A stretch of DNA of 42,222 nt, from NCBI GenBank assembly GCA_964450955.1, contig CAYVFI010000047.1, forward strand, positions 1-42,222, in the 5' to 3' direction. A model generated the notes under the pieces. That model worked only from the letters and a program-made list of their open reading frames with translations. It had not been told where the DNA came from and did not search any database. This document shows, in pieces, positions 1 through 8,779 of the stretch. The translations under genes were made by a program, and so were the position numbers. This DNA comes from CAYNWT01 sp964450955. GTDB lineage: Bacteria > Planctomycetota > Planctomycetia > Planctomycetales > Planctomycetaceae. Each line of letters starts with the position of its first letter. Positions within the stretch are counted from its first letter, which is position 1.

Positions 1-33
1 AAGAGAAACGGGGACGCTGGTTAGCGTCCCCGT
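1..33 (-). terminator. Rho-independent terminator of the porin gene
   Basis: A perfect 11-bp inverted repeat (8-18 with 23-33) closes a 4-nt loop. Read on the minus strand it is followed by a T-rich tract (TTTCTCTT). It lies about 75 bp past the stop codon of the minus-strand porin gene, the expected place and orientation for an intrinsic terminator. Confidence 0.8.
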
Positions 34-107
34 AGAAGTTGCAAACGTGAGCGACCCGGGTTGAACCTGCCGCTCAAATCAAATTTGCCTGATAAGTTGA
101 ACCGCAA

Positions 108-1376
108 CTAGAACGTGAAGATCGCGTCCACGCCGAAGATGGTCTCGTCCAGGTCGATACCGGGCGCCCAGTCCTTACGGATTTCCGGGCGGATTGTGAT
201 GTCGTCCATGACTTTCACATTGAGACCCAGAGTGGCGTCGTAGACGGAAACGCCAGAGACATTCCACCATTCAAAGCGACCACCGACTGACAGTGTGTCA
301 TTAATTTTTCCGATCAGGTACTGGTTAATCCCGTACTGTTCGTCGCCAGCCAGCCCCAGCGGACCCGTGGCTGAGTCGGTATCCAGGTAGTCACTTTGAA
401 TGACGTAGTTGACGTTGTCATTGAGTTGCATATCGAGAACCAGACTGTGACCGTAGCCTTCGCCGCGGGCACCAAAGTTACCGATGGTTGTGATGTAGGT
501 AAACGTGACGCTTTCACTCAAAGTGAAGGCGGCTCCACCAAGGAAGCTGCTTCCATTGTTGAACGTGTCAAAACCGGTGTCCCAGCCAGTGGTCCAGCCA
601 CCGTACAAAGTCAAATTGTCGTCGGCATTATACGTGGCCAGCACACCCGTGTGCGTAAACGGCTCGCTGTTGTACATCGTGAATGCGTGGCTGTAGAAAA
701 AGTTGTCCGGAGCAGTAACGACTTCGTACCCGACCAGTGTAAAAAAGTGCCCCGCTTTGACAGACCAGTCGCCCGTTGCGACTTCGACATAAGCCTGAGG
801 AATCGCGAACGCGTACTGACCGTGATCGAATCCGTTGGCAAAGTCCCATCGGCCCGGACTGTTACCAAACGCCTGCGTGTCGGCTCCGTCAACACCGTAC
901 ATGGCATCAACACGGAAACCCCAACCCCAACCCTCGCTGCCGTCAGCAGTTTTTTCAGCGTACAGCCAACCCTGATGTAAGTTGAATCGGTCCGGGTGGG
1001 TATTGAAGCGAGCCAGCCCGTCTTCGCTGTGGTAACCGGCCTGCAACCACCCGCCAATGGAAATGTCGCTGTCGGCGGAGTAACCAAGCAGACTGGCAAG
1101 ACCACCTGAACCCGCGGCTCCGGCAAACGGCCCACCGCCGCCGCCCGAGTTCCCAAAGACTCCGCAGCCGTTCGGATTAAAGCAGCCACCTCCACCGGAC
1201 GGATCAGTCGGACATGGACCTGGTGAATACCCAGGAATCGGTCCGGTCGGCGCGCCGTTGAACTGATAAATCGGTGACGGCGTGCCCGTCATCTGCATTG
1301 GAGCCTGAGCCATAGCCTGGGCTGCAGTCAGACTGGCCACGGCGAAGGCCATTCCCGCGATGGTCTTGCTTAACAT
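108..1376 (-). CDS. Outer-membrane beta-barrel porin (BBP2-like)
   Basis: The 422-aa product begins with a clear Sec signal peptide (about residues 1-24, ending AQAMAQA). A Gly/Pro/Cys-rich linker follows (about 35-95) with several glycines and three to four cysteines. The remainder is an alternating aromatic/polar sequence typical of beta strands and ends in phenylalanine (IFTF), as outer-membrane barrels do. Planctomycetes commonly encode such BBP2-type putative porins; substrate cannot be inferred. The gene appears monocistronic: an intrinsic terminator lies just downstream and a roughly 365-bp leader region upstream. The GAGAG stretch shortly before the ATG could act as a ribosome-binding site. 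The barrel call rests on composition and the C-terminal signature, not on a catalytic motif. The disulfide-capable linker is unusual for a simple porin and may sit in the periplasm. Confidence 0.72.
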   Translation of the reverse strand: MLSKTIAGMAFAVASLTAAQAMAQAPMQMTGTPSPIYQFNGAPTGPIPGYSPGPCPTDPSGGGGCFNPNGCGVFGNSGGGGGPFAGAAGSGGLASLLGYSADSDISIGGWLQAGYHSEDGLARFNTHPDRFNLHQGWLYAEKTADGSEGWGWGFRVDAMYGVDGADTQAFGNSPGRWDFANGFDHGQYAFAIPQAYVEVATGDWSVKAGHFFTLVGYEVVTAPDNFFYSHAFTMYNSEPFTHTGVLATYNADDNLTLYGGWTTGWDTGFDTFNNGSSFLGGAAFTLSESVTFTYITTIGNFGARGEGYGHSLVLDMQLNDNVNYVIQSDYLDTDSATGPLGLAGDEQYGINQYLIGKINDTLSVGGRFEWWNVSGVSVYDATLGLNVKVMDDITIRPEIRKDWAPGIDLDETIFGVDAIFTF

Positions 1377-1742
1377 TTCGATGCTCTCGTTTTCAATAGA
1401 ACAGGAACCTCACCAAGCGCTGGCAGAGTCTCCTCAATCCGCACTATCGGCGCGGTAGGTTCGTAAGAATGATCACAACGGTTCTTGTCGGTACGACAGC
1501 TACAGCCGAAAAAGACAACGCAATTTACCCACTCTGCCATCGACCGACTTGCCGCTTAAAGGGAACACAAAAGCAGCGCGATAGGAGCGCAAGAGGATCG
1601 CAAAAGCAGCAGTGTGGGCGCCCGAGCTTCGGGCCAGCTCACCAGGAACCCAGCTTGAGCCGGACGTTGTTGGCCATTTCCAACCAAGTCCCTGACGCGT
1701 CAACCGCTGTCTGCCGAGGAGCTGCTGGGCTGCTGTCGCCGC
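1377..1742. other. Intergenic region between porin and rhamnulokinase
   Basis: These 366 bases hold the 5' leader and presumably the promoter of the minus-strand porin gene, plus the 3' flank of the minus-strand rhamnulokinase gene. I see a 15-base hairpin with a 6-bp stem (1620-1634, GCCCGA/TCGGGC) but no adjoining T tract, so I do not call it a terminator. The open frames crossing this stretch are rich in Arg and Ser with no recognisable domain, and I do not regard them as genes. Confidence 0.5.
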
Positions 1743-3230
1743 TTAACCAGATCGGGCGACCAGGGCCTCGAAGCGTTCTGCAGCGGCTGACCACTGAGCA
1801 CCGTCTTGTGGTTCGAACCGCTTGATCTCGTACGAGTTGCGTACGACTTTTCGAATGTCGGCCAGCGATGCAATTTCGCCGGCGGCACGAGCCTGAACCA
1901 GCACGTTGCCGATCGCGGTTGCTTCGACCGGCCCGCTGATCACCGGCCGTTGACATGCGTTGGCCGTCAGTTGGTTCAGCAGTTCGTTTTGACACCCCCC
2001 GCCCACGATATGGATGACCTCGACCTTCACGCCGGTCAACTGTTCCAACTTTCCAAGTACGACGTTGTATTTCAGAGCCAGGCTTTCCAGTGACGTGCGG
2101 ACAAGTTCGCCATCGGTTTCAGGAACAGGCTGACCGGTCGCTTTGCAGCGTTCTCGCAAAGCCGTGGGCATGTCTTCGGGCTTAAGGAAATCGGAATGGT
2201 TTGGATCGACCATCGACTTGAACGGTGTCGCGGCCTGAGCCATCGCAGTGACCTGAGCGTAGTCAACATTGCGACCGGCGCCTTCGAACGAACGACGGCA
2301 CTCCTGCACCAGCCAAAGTCCCATCACATTCTTCAACAGCCGATAGGTTCCATCGATACCACCTTCGTTGGTCACGTTAAGTTCGAGGGCCTCCGGAGTG
2401 ATAATTGCGTCTTGAACTTCGACACCAATCAGCGACCATGTGCCCGAGCTAATGTAGGCCCAGTTTGGCTGGCCGGTGTTTTCAGTCGGAACGGCCGCAA
2501 CAGCCGAACCCGTGTCGTGCGTGGCTGGCGCGACAACGTCGATTCGCGGTAGCCCGGCCGCTTCCGCAACGTCTGGTCGCAGCTTGCCAAGATTGGTTCC
2601 CGGGTTCACCACATCCCCAAAAATGTCCGTCGGGATATCCAGTTTACGCAGCAATTCAATGGCCCAGTCCCGCTTTTGCGGATGCAGCATTTGGGTTGTC
2701 GTGGCGTTGGTAAACTCAACCACACGACTGCCGCACAGACACCAATGAAAGTAGTCCGCAATCATCAGGAATCGAGCCGACTGATCCAGCAACTTTGGTA
2801 GCTGTTGTCGCATCGCCAGCAGTTGGTACAGCGAATTAATCTGCATGAACTGCAGACCGGTTTCCTCAAAGATCTCTTCCCGAGAAACGCGTTGCGCGGC
2901 GAGTTCGACCATTCCGTTGTTGCGTTCGTCTCGATAGTGCCACGGGTGCCCGATGAGTTCGTCGTCGGCCGACATCAGCACGTAGTCAACGCCCCACGAA
3001 TCGACACCCACCGACCGGATGTCATTCAGACTGGCCGCTTTTTTAAGCCCGATTTGAATCTCTCGCCAGAGCCCCAGCACGTCCCATCGCAACGTACCGC
3101 CGATGCTAATTCCACCGTTGGGAAATCGATGCAGTTCTTCCAGGCGGACCTTCTGCCCATCAAAGTAGCCAGCCATGACGCGGCCACTTTCGGCTCCCAG
3201 ATCAACGGCAAGATAACAGTGCTCAGTCAT
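1743..3230 (-). CDS. rhaB: Rhamnulokinase (FGGY-family sugar kinase)
   Basis: The 495-aa product is a full-length FGGY carbohydrate kinase, about the family length of 480-500 aa. Residues 8-17 (VDLGAESGRV) form the N-terminal ATP phosphate-binding loop. GVDSWGVDYVLM near residue 75 is characteristic of rhamnulokinases, and the HDTGSAVAAVP segment near residue 240 marks the second ATPase-fold domain. The enzyme would phosphorylate L-rhamnulose to L-rhamnulose 1-phosphate in the cytoplasm. No rhamnose isomerase or aldolase gene is adjacent, so the pathway is split in this genome or the substrate is another deoxyketose such as L-fuculose. The ATG start is supported by the motif beginning within the first ten residues. 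Confidence 0.87.
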   Translation of the reverse strand: MTEHCYLAVDLGAESGRVMAGYFDGQKVRLEELHRFPNGGISIGGTLRWDVLGLWREIQIGLKKAASLNDIRSVGVDSWGVDYVLMSADDELIGHPWHYRDERNNGMVELAAQRVSREEIFEETGLQFMQINSLYQLLAMRQQLPKLLDQSARFLMIADYFHWCLCGSRVVEFTNATTTQMLHPQKRDWAIELLRKLDIPTDIFGDVVNPGTNLGKLRPDVAEAAGLPRIDVVAPATHDTGSAVAAVPTENTGQPNWAYISSGTWSLIGVEVQDAIITPEALELNVTNEGGIDGTYRLLKNVMGLWLVQECRRSFEGAGRNVDYAQVTAMAQAATPFKSMVDPNHSDFLKPEDMPTALRERCKATGQPVPETDGELVRTSLESLALKYNVVLGKLEQLTGVKVEVIHIVGGGCQNELLNQLTANACQRPVISGPVEATAIGNVLVQARAAGEIASLADIRKVVRNSYEIKRFEPQDGAQWSAAAERFEALVARSG

Positions 3231-3272
3231 TTTCGGCTCGTAGCAAACTTCGGTTTAAGGAAGCATTCTGTC

Positions 3273-3473
3273 GTGAGCGGTGACCATTGTCATCTCTGTA
3301 ACGTCGTGTTCCGCGAGCATTTGTTTGTGATCGTGGCAGTGGAACCGTTTAACCCGCAGCCAAAGGCCGAGTCGCCGTGGTTCAATGCGATTCAATACGA
3401 TTGGTCGCTATCGGTGTTAGACGCGATCGATCGGGCAGACGCCGGTTCCAGCCTGATCTTCGACCACGGGTAA
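3273..3473 (+). CDS. Possible small protein, 66 aa, unrecognised
   Basis: A GTG-initiated frame of 66 codons fills most of the gap between the rhamnulokinase and phosphatase genes and runs opposite to both. The translation starts with a Cys/His cluster (HCHLC) and ends with a balanced, protein-like segment (YDWSLSVLDAIDRADAG), rather than the Arg/Ser-rich sequence usual for antisense frames here. No domain is recognised and no strong ribosome-binding site precedes the GTG. It may equally be chance open frame in the 5' flank of the rhamnulokinase gene. Confidence 0.22.
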   Translation: MSGDHCHLCNVVFREHLFVIVAVEPFNPQPKAESPWFNAIQYDWSLSVLDAIDRADAGSSLIFDHG

Positions 3474-3501
3474 ACGGGGGAGCTCTATACCCACTAGATC
3501 A

Positions 3502-5400
3502 TCAATTGACTTTGAACTCACCCACCTTCTTGCTCGGCTTGTCTTTCCCGCCCATGAGGATGTACTCGCCTTTGGCGTAGACAGCCAATCGTTCGTGTGG
3601 ATCGACGCGAACGGTGTAAAGCACCTCGCCGGTTGACTTTTGAATCACTTGAACAACCGGCCGCTTTACTCCATCAATTGCGATTCCCTGCAGGTGACCA
3701 ACGACTTCGCGGCCATCGTTATCTCGCATTTTGAATGTGACTGGCCAGCCGGCAAACTGACCGGCATCGCCTTTCGATAAATCAGCGTACCGGTGCCAGC
3801 ACTCAAAGCGACCGGTTTGGTTCTTCTTGTCGAACATGCACATGCCGTAGCCATCAGCGCGTTTGGTTTCATCTGTTCTGTCTTCAGGGTTTGCATAAGC
3901 CAGCATGCGAATGTGGTTGCCGAGTCCATCCAGGTAGTCGCCGGTCCATGGCAGTGGGCTGTTAAGAACCGCGTTGTCGCCAGGCTTCTCATCCTCCGGA
4001 TGCCACCACCGTCCGTAAATGGTGTTAACGATGGCCGGGCTGGTAAACGCAATCGGCCCATCAGCTGCGTTCTTAACACCGTGCTTGACAACCACTGCCA
4101 GGTGCTGGTCACCACACAAGTGCGGAGCCCACGCCCGGCGAATTGCGGCGACGGCTTTGTTGCGGCCGGTTTGCGGCCAAGCGTTGCTGTCCAGGTCGGC
4201 AAGCAAGCGATTGTTTGGGCTTCCATGTAAGTGGACGGCTCCGCAGAACGCAGTCTGCGAAAGAACCACCTTCATGTCGGCTCCCGTCCAGTCCTGTGAC
4301 CAGGCATTCAGGAACGCCAGTTGCCGATCGCCCAGAAGTTTCAGACCTTCAACATCAACGGCCTTGCGATCGTATTTCGGATCGTTGATATGGTCCGGGC
4401 GCGGGCCCATCTTCGGAATCTTGCCTTCTGGTCCACTCTTGAATTTACGATCTTCAATGATCGCAAAGTCGACCCCACCAACTTGGATGCTGGTGTAATA
4501 CACACTGATGCCGCGCTGGATTGGCGTCGCATCGTAAGGATCGGGCAGGTGCCATGTTTGATGGCGCTGCACCATATTGACGTAATCGACTGGGTAGTAA
4601 TAACCGCCGCTTGGCCCCTGCGGTGTTTTCGCAAGCTTGCCTGCTTCGCCCCAGATGTTTGCCTGACCAACATCGTGGTCGTCAGGAATCGTAATCGTGG
4701 GACGATCCTTCATGATGTCGCGAAACTGCAAACCGAACTGCAGCCAGCCCGCCGTGTGTTCTGTGTGGTGATACGTCTGGTCGCCGGCAAAAAACAAGAC
4801 GTCCGGATTTTGCTTCTTTAGGTTCTCAACAATCTTCGGCCGCGGTCCGCCGGTTCGAGATGAATTGCACGACATGTTGCCAACAGTGATGACATCTTTT
4901 TCAATGGGGTCGTGTCGGATCAGGCCCTCGAACATCGCTTCTTCACCATGGCGAACGCGATACGCGACGTCCTTGGTGTTATCCCAATTCTCAATTCGAA
5001 AGTGTGAACTCCAGCCCGGGTACCAGACCTTCTCTGTCTTCACTACTTCCCAGTTGTCACCACGTTTGAACTCAAGCCGCGTCTCCATCGCCTCATCCGG
5101 CTTCAACGGAAATAACTGAGCCGTCAGTTTCAGCACACCGCGATGGTGAGTGTAAACGGCAAACGCAACAACCTCATTACGCGGCACATCCAGTTTGGGG
5201 AACCGCTTTGCGTTAGCCTTCTGACGCTGGTTCCCACTTTCCAACTGCTTGCTATGCTGCGCGGCTCGCTTCCACCACTCACCCGTCGCGCGACCGTCGA
5301 GGTTTGGGAATTTTGAGCCGAACGGTTGAGCATCCTGCTGGGCGAACGCAAACGAGGGGAGAACCAAGAGAAGTAAAGCAAGGCGGGTGCAGCGGTGCAT
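3502..5400 (-). CDS. Secreted PhoD-like metallophosphatase
   Basis: The 632-aa product has a Sec signal peptide (residues 1-20, ending SFAFA). It then shows the PhoD-type calcineurin-like phosphoesterase signature: NMSCNSSR near residue 173, FAGDQTYHHT near 205, PDDHDVGQ near 240 and CGDQH near 429. These Asp, His and Asn residues normally hold the catalytic metal ions. It should hydrolyse phosphate mono- or diesters in the periplasm or at the surface, supplying phosphate. Classical PhoD proteins use a twin-arginine signal, whereas here the leader has no RR motif. The N-terminal 130 residues form a beta-rich domain of the kind that precedes the catalytic domain in PhoD. It sits alone on its strand with 270 bp upstream before the rhamnulokinase side. 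Confidence 0.8.
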   Translation of the reverse strand: MHRCTRLALLLLVLPSFAFAQQDAQPFGSKFPNLDGRATGEWWKRAAQHSKQLESGNQRQKANAKRFPKLDVPRNEVVAFAVYTHHRGVLKLTAQLFPLKPDEAMETRLEFKRGDNWEVVKTEKVWYPGWSSHFRIENWDNTKDVAYRVRHGEEAMFEGLIRHDPIEKDVITVGNMSCNSSRTGGPRPKIVENLKKQNPDVLFFAGDQTYHHTEHTAGWLQFGLQFRDIMKDRPTITIPDDHDVGQANIWGEAGKLAKTPQGPSGGYYYPVDYVNMVQRHQTWHLPDPYDATPIQRGISVYYTSIQVGGVDFAIIEDRKFKSGPEGKIPKMGPRPDHINDPKYDRKAVDVEGLKLLGDRQLAFLNAWSQDWTGADMKVVLSQTAFCGAVHLHGSPNNRLLADLDSNAWPQTGRNKAVAAIRRAWAPHLCGDQHLAVVVKHGVKNAADGPIAFTSPAIVNTIYGRWWHPEDEKPGDNAVLNSPLPWTGDYLDGLGNHIRMLAYANPEDRTDETKRADGYGMCMFDKKNQTGRFECWHRYADLSKGDAGQFAGWPVTFKMRDNDGREVVGHLQGIAIDGVKRPVVQVIQKSTGEVLYTVRVDPHERLAVYAKGEYILMGGKDKPSKKVGEFKVN

Positions 5401-5666
5401 AGTCGGTCGTCTCTGTAGTGAGTGAACTCGACCAGACTAAATGTTGAGCGAATGTGCGTCGAGTCAGTCAGCGAGACGCGGTTTCGGGGCCGTTTGGATG
5501 TTCTTCTCAGAATTCCAAGCCCGAAGGTTCTACCGTACTGCTTTTGCTGGTTCGCCAATCGCAGATCGACGGGAGGTGTGGTTTGCGGATTGTCTCAGGG
5601 GACGCTGTCGCGCGTGCTTGGGGCTCGGAGGCCCGCAAGTACGTGGCGCGCGACATTGCTGAAACT

Positions 5667-5930
5667 CTAACCGGCGGCTTCGATCTGATCGACGGTCAGG
5701 CAGGTCATCAGATGGTACAGCTGCTTCTCTTCGCAGGCGTCGGTGTATTCTTTGGGCATTGCGTCTAACGTCGCGGCGTCCCATTCGATGAAGTACTTTC
5801 GAGCGGCTTTCTTGCCGCCGACTTCGGCAATCATGCCGCTCCAGCCAGCGATTGAAAAATCCGGCAGATCGGGCGCGGTGATGCCCTCTTTCACTTTGAC
5901 AGCCATGCCGGCCCGGAACTCGTCGCTCAT
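5667..5930 (-). CDS. Hypothetical protein, 87 aa
   Basis: A small acidic protein without signal peptide or membrane segment. The sequence reads as real protein: an N-terminal segment (FRAGMAVKVKEG) resembling the start of a small SH3-like barrel, then SGMIAEVGGKKAARKYFIEWD, which suits strands two and three of such a barrel, and a helical C-terminus with one pair of nearby cysteines (Cys at about 66 and 75). It is transcribed divergently from the HerA-type ATPase gene, with about 270 bp between the two starts. No specific family is recognised; a small nucleic-acid- or protein-binding beta-barrel is a guess from the pattern. Confidence 0.6.
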   Translation of the reverse strand: MSDEFRAGMAVKVKEGITAPDLPDFSIAGWSGMIAEVGGKKAARKYFIEWDAATLDAMPKEYTDACEEKQLYHLMTCLTVDQIEAAG

Positions 5931-6197
5931 CGTGGTTTCCGCTGGTTCTACAGCTAGCGCTCAATATGCGTTCAGACTCTATGAAATGCGGCCCCGCGTC
6001 ACAATGGGTGCAGCCGGTGGATTGAAGAACCCGTTCAGGCTGCCATTCGATTTCTGGCGGTTGTCACATATTATCCGCGAAGCGGGCAAAATCACGGCGT
6101 TCCAAGGCTTCCCCGTTACACACTGGCGAAATTGCTTAGCTGGGTGAAATTTCAGCCAGCAGGCGCCGCAGTACAGATACACATCGAGACGAAATCT

Positions 6198-8621
6198 ATG
6201 GCGATTCACAATCCGCTCGGACAGTTCTACTTCGGAAAAGAATACGATCTCGAGAACGGCAAAGTTCTTGAGAATCGGGTCGACTACGACGCGAAGGACC
6301 TGTGTACCCACGCCGTCTGTGTCGGCATGACCGGTAGCGGTAAGACAGGTCTGTGCCTGTCGTTGTTAGAAGAAGCCGCGCTGGACGGAATCCCGGCTAT
6401 TTGTATCGACCCGAAGGGCGACCTTGGAAACCTGCTACTGTCGTTCCCCGGTTTGACGGCTGACGAGTTCCGCCCGTGGATCGACAAAGGCGAAGCAACT
6501 CGCAAAGGCATGGAAGTTGACGAGTTCGCTCAAAGCACCGCCGACGCCTGGAAGAAAGGTTTGAACCAATGGGGCTACGGTCCTGAGTATGTCCAGGCCT
6601 ATAAAGATTCCGTTGACATCGCGATTTACACACCAGCCAGCAACGCGGGTTTGCCGCTGACGGTTCTCAAATCGTTCGACGCACCAAATGAGAGTGTTCG
6701 AAACGATGGGGAAGCGTTCCGCGACAAAATTAACTCGACCGTTTCCGGATTGCTGGCGTTGATGCAAATTGAAGCCGATCCGATTTCCAGTCGAGAACAC
6801 ATCCTGCTGTCCAACATTCTCAGCAATGCGTGGAGTGCCGGGAAGAACCTGGACATGGGCAACCTGATCCGTGAGATTCAGGCACCGCCGTTTGACAAAG
6901 TTGGCTTCATGGACCTGGAAGCGTTTTACCCCGCGAAGGAACGCTTCAAACTTTCCATGCAGCTAAACAACCTGCTGGCATCGCCCGGCTTCGCGGCGTG
7001 GATGGAAGGCGAACCGCTGGACATCCAGCGCATGTACTTTACGCCGGAAGGCAAGCCGCGTATCTCCATCATCTCCATCGCGCATCTGTCGGACGCCGAA
7101 CGAATGTTTTTCGTCACGATTTTGCTAAACGAATTGCTGGCGTGGATGCGAGCTCAGGAAGGAACCAGCACGCTGCGTTCGCTGTTCTACATGGACGAAG
7201 TGTTCGGCTACTTCCCGCCGACCGCGAATCCACCGTCAAAACAACCGATGCTCACACTGCTGAAGCAGGCCCGAGCATTCGGGCTTGGTTGTGTTCTCGC
7301 AACACAGAACCCGGTCGATATCGACTACAAAGGTCTGTCGAACGCGGGAACGTGGTTCCTTGGCCGACTGCAGACAGAACGCGACAAGATGCGTGTTCTC
7401 GAAGGCCTGGAAGGCGCGTCAGCGCAGGCTGGTTCGAACTTCGACAAGGCGAAAATGGAACAGACACTCGCCGGACTCGGCAGCCGTGTATTCCTGATGA
7501 ACAACGTGCACGAAGACCAACCGGTTGTGTTCCACACCCGCTGGGTTCTTTCGTACCTGCGCGGTCCGCTGTCACGGGCGCAAATCAAGATTCTCATGGA
7601 CGAACGCCGAGCGAAGTTGGGAACTACCGCATCTGCCAGGCCGAAAAGCGTCGCCGCAACAGCCGATCCCAGCACCGCGCGGCCGGTTCTTCCGCCAGGG
7701 ATTGAAGAACGATTCCTGGAATGCCGGTCCAGCGGTGATGTTGTTTACCGACCAGCCCTGTATGGGTCTGCCCGAGTCCACTACATCCAGTCGCGATCGG
7801 CCGACGGCATTGACGAATGGCGTGAAATCTCCCTGCTGCAACCAATCGGCGACGAGGTGGCCGCGGCCGTGTGGGAAGATTCCGATGTGCTGGATCAGGA
7901 CGACCTGCCCGCGTTCGAAACCGACCCGGAAGATGGAGCGACCTACGCAGACCTGGCTTCCGAACTCACGCAGCCGAAGAAGTACTCCACCTTCCAATCG
8001 CAGCTTAAAGAACACATTTACCGCAAGCACACGATGACAGTTTGGAAGTGCAAGCGGCTGAAAGAACAGTCGCACGCCGGCGAAACCGAGTCTGACTTCC
8101 GAGTCCGCCTGAAGCATGCTGCTCGCGAAATGCGTGACCTGCAGGTCGAGAAGCTTCGCAAGAAGTACGCCAGCAAAATTGCCAGCGCGGAAGAACGTGT
8201 TCGCAAGGCCGAACAACGAGTCGAACGTGAAAAGGAACAGGCGAGTTCTGCTCGCATGAGTTCAATGATCTCAATCGGCTCCAGTGTGCTGGGCGCTCTG
8301 TTCGGCCGCAAGCTTGCCAGCGCAACAAACGTGCGTCGAGCCGGAACGGCCGCACGCTCGCTGACTCGCGGTTCCAAAGACAAAGCCGATGTGGCTCACG
8401 CCGAAGAGACGCTCGAAGAATACTCACGACGTCTTGAAGATCTCAGCGTGGAACTGGATGACGAGATCCGCGAGATCGAAGACGAACTCGACATCGATAA
8501 CCTGGAACTTGACGAAGACGAAATTCGTCCCCGCAAGTCCGACCTCAGCATCTCAGAAGTCATGCTGGTCTGGGCCCCGTGGATGGTCGACAAAAACGGC
8601 ATCGCCGAACCCGCCTTCTAA
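6198..8621 (+). CDS. HerA/FtsK-type ATPase with C-terminal coiled coil
   Basis: I place the start at the ATG at 6198 (807 aa); an in-frame TTG at 6132 would add 22 residues of non-conserved sequence. Walker A (GMTGSGKT) is at residues 43-50, Walker B (YMDEV) at about 331-335 and the sensor-like ATQN at 368-371, the arrangement of DUF87/HerA-FtsK hexameric motor ATPases. Residues from about 620 to 770 are highly charged and helical (a long coiled coil with a short Gly/Ala-rich interruption). The C-terminus ends with a conserved-looking block (SEVMLVWAPW). Family members pump or translocate nucleic acid or polypeptides; this long architecture is widespread but its substrate is not known to me. 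No nuclease such as NurA is adjacent. A dispersed 52-bp element begins three bases after its stop codon. Confidence 0.8.
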   Translation: MAIHNPLGQFYFGKEYDLENGKVLENRVDYDAKDLCTHAVCVGMTGSGKTGLCLSLLEEAALDGIPAICIDPKGDLGNLLLSFPGLTADEFRPWIDKGEATRKGMEVDEFAQSTADAWKKGLNQWGYGPEYVQAYKDSVDIAIYTPASNAGLPLTVLKSFDAPNESVRNDGEAFRDKINSTVSGLLALMQIEADPISSREHILLSNILSNAWSAGKNLDMGNLIREIQAPPFDKVGFMDLEAFYPAKERFKLSMQLNNLLASPGFAAWMEGEPLDIQRMYFTPEGKPRISIISIAHLSDAERMFFVTILLNELLAWMRAQEGTSTLRSLFYMDEVFGYFPPTANPPSKQPMLTLLKQARAFGLGCVLATQNPVDIDYKGLSNAGTWFLGRLQTERDKMRVLEGLEGASAQAGSNFDKAKMEQTLAGLGSRVFLMNNVHEDQPVVFHTRWVLSYLRGPLSRAQIKILMDERRAKLGTTASARPKSVAATADPSTARPVLPPGIEERFLECRSSGDVVYRPALYGSARVHYIQSRSADGIDEWREISLLQPIGDEVAAAVWEDSDVLDQDDLPAFETDPEDGATYADLASELTQPKKYSTFQSQLKEHIYRKHTMTVWKCKRLKEQSHAGETESDFRVRLKHAAREMRDLQVEKLRKKYASKIASAEERVRKAEQRVEREKEQASSARMSSMISIGSSVLGALFGRKLASATNVRRAGTAARSLTRGSKDKADVAHAEETLEEYSRRLEDLSVELDDEIREIEDELDIDNLELDEDEIRPRKSDLSISEVMLVWAPWMVDKNGIAEPAF

Positions 8622-8623
8622 CG

Positions 8624-8675
8624 ACGAACGTTCCGTTCGATCGGATTCCGGTAGGTGGAGTGGCTGGAGTTGGTG
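8624..8675 (+). repeat. Dispersed post-stop element, copy 1
   Basis: These 52 bases match 41964-42015 without gaps at 45 of 52 positions. The first part contains a hairpin (CGAACG-TTC-CGTTCG). Both copies lie in the same orientation immediately behind a TAA stop codon of an unrelated ATPase gene. The hairpin is not followed by a T tract, so it is not a standard intrinsic terminator. Confidence 0.75.
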
Positions 8676-8779
8676 AATGCCGGGCCGGATGAGCGGCTGT
8701 TGGATTAACCTCTGTTGGGGTCCGGGCTTCTGTGTCGCGGATCGCGAACCCAATCGCGATTGTCCGGGTCGGGATCTGC

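Noticed and set aside
396..980. 194-codon plus-strand frame antisense to the porin gene
   Set aside because: Shadow of the porin codons with no domain; the porin frame has a signal peptide and barrel pattern.
1620..1634. Hairpin behind the rhamnulokinase gene as a terminator
   Set aside because: No T tract follows on the relevant strand and it is more than 100 bases past the stop.
7252..8216. Minus-strand frames over 100 codons inside the HerA-type ATPase gene
   Set aside because: They are antisense shadows of a gene with intact Walker motifs.
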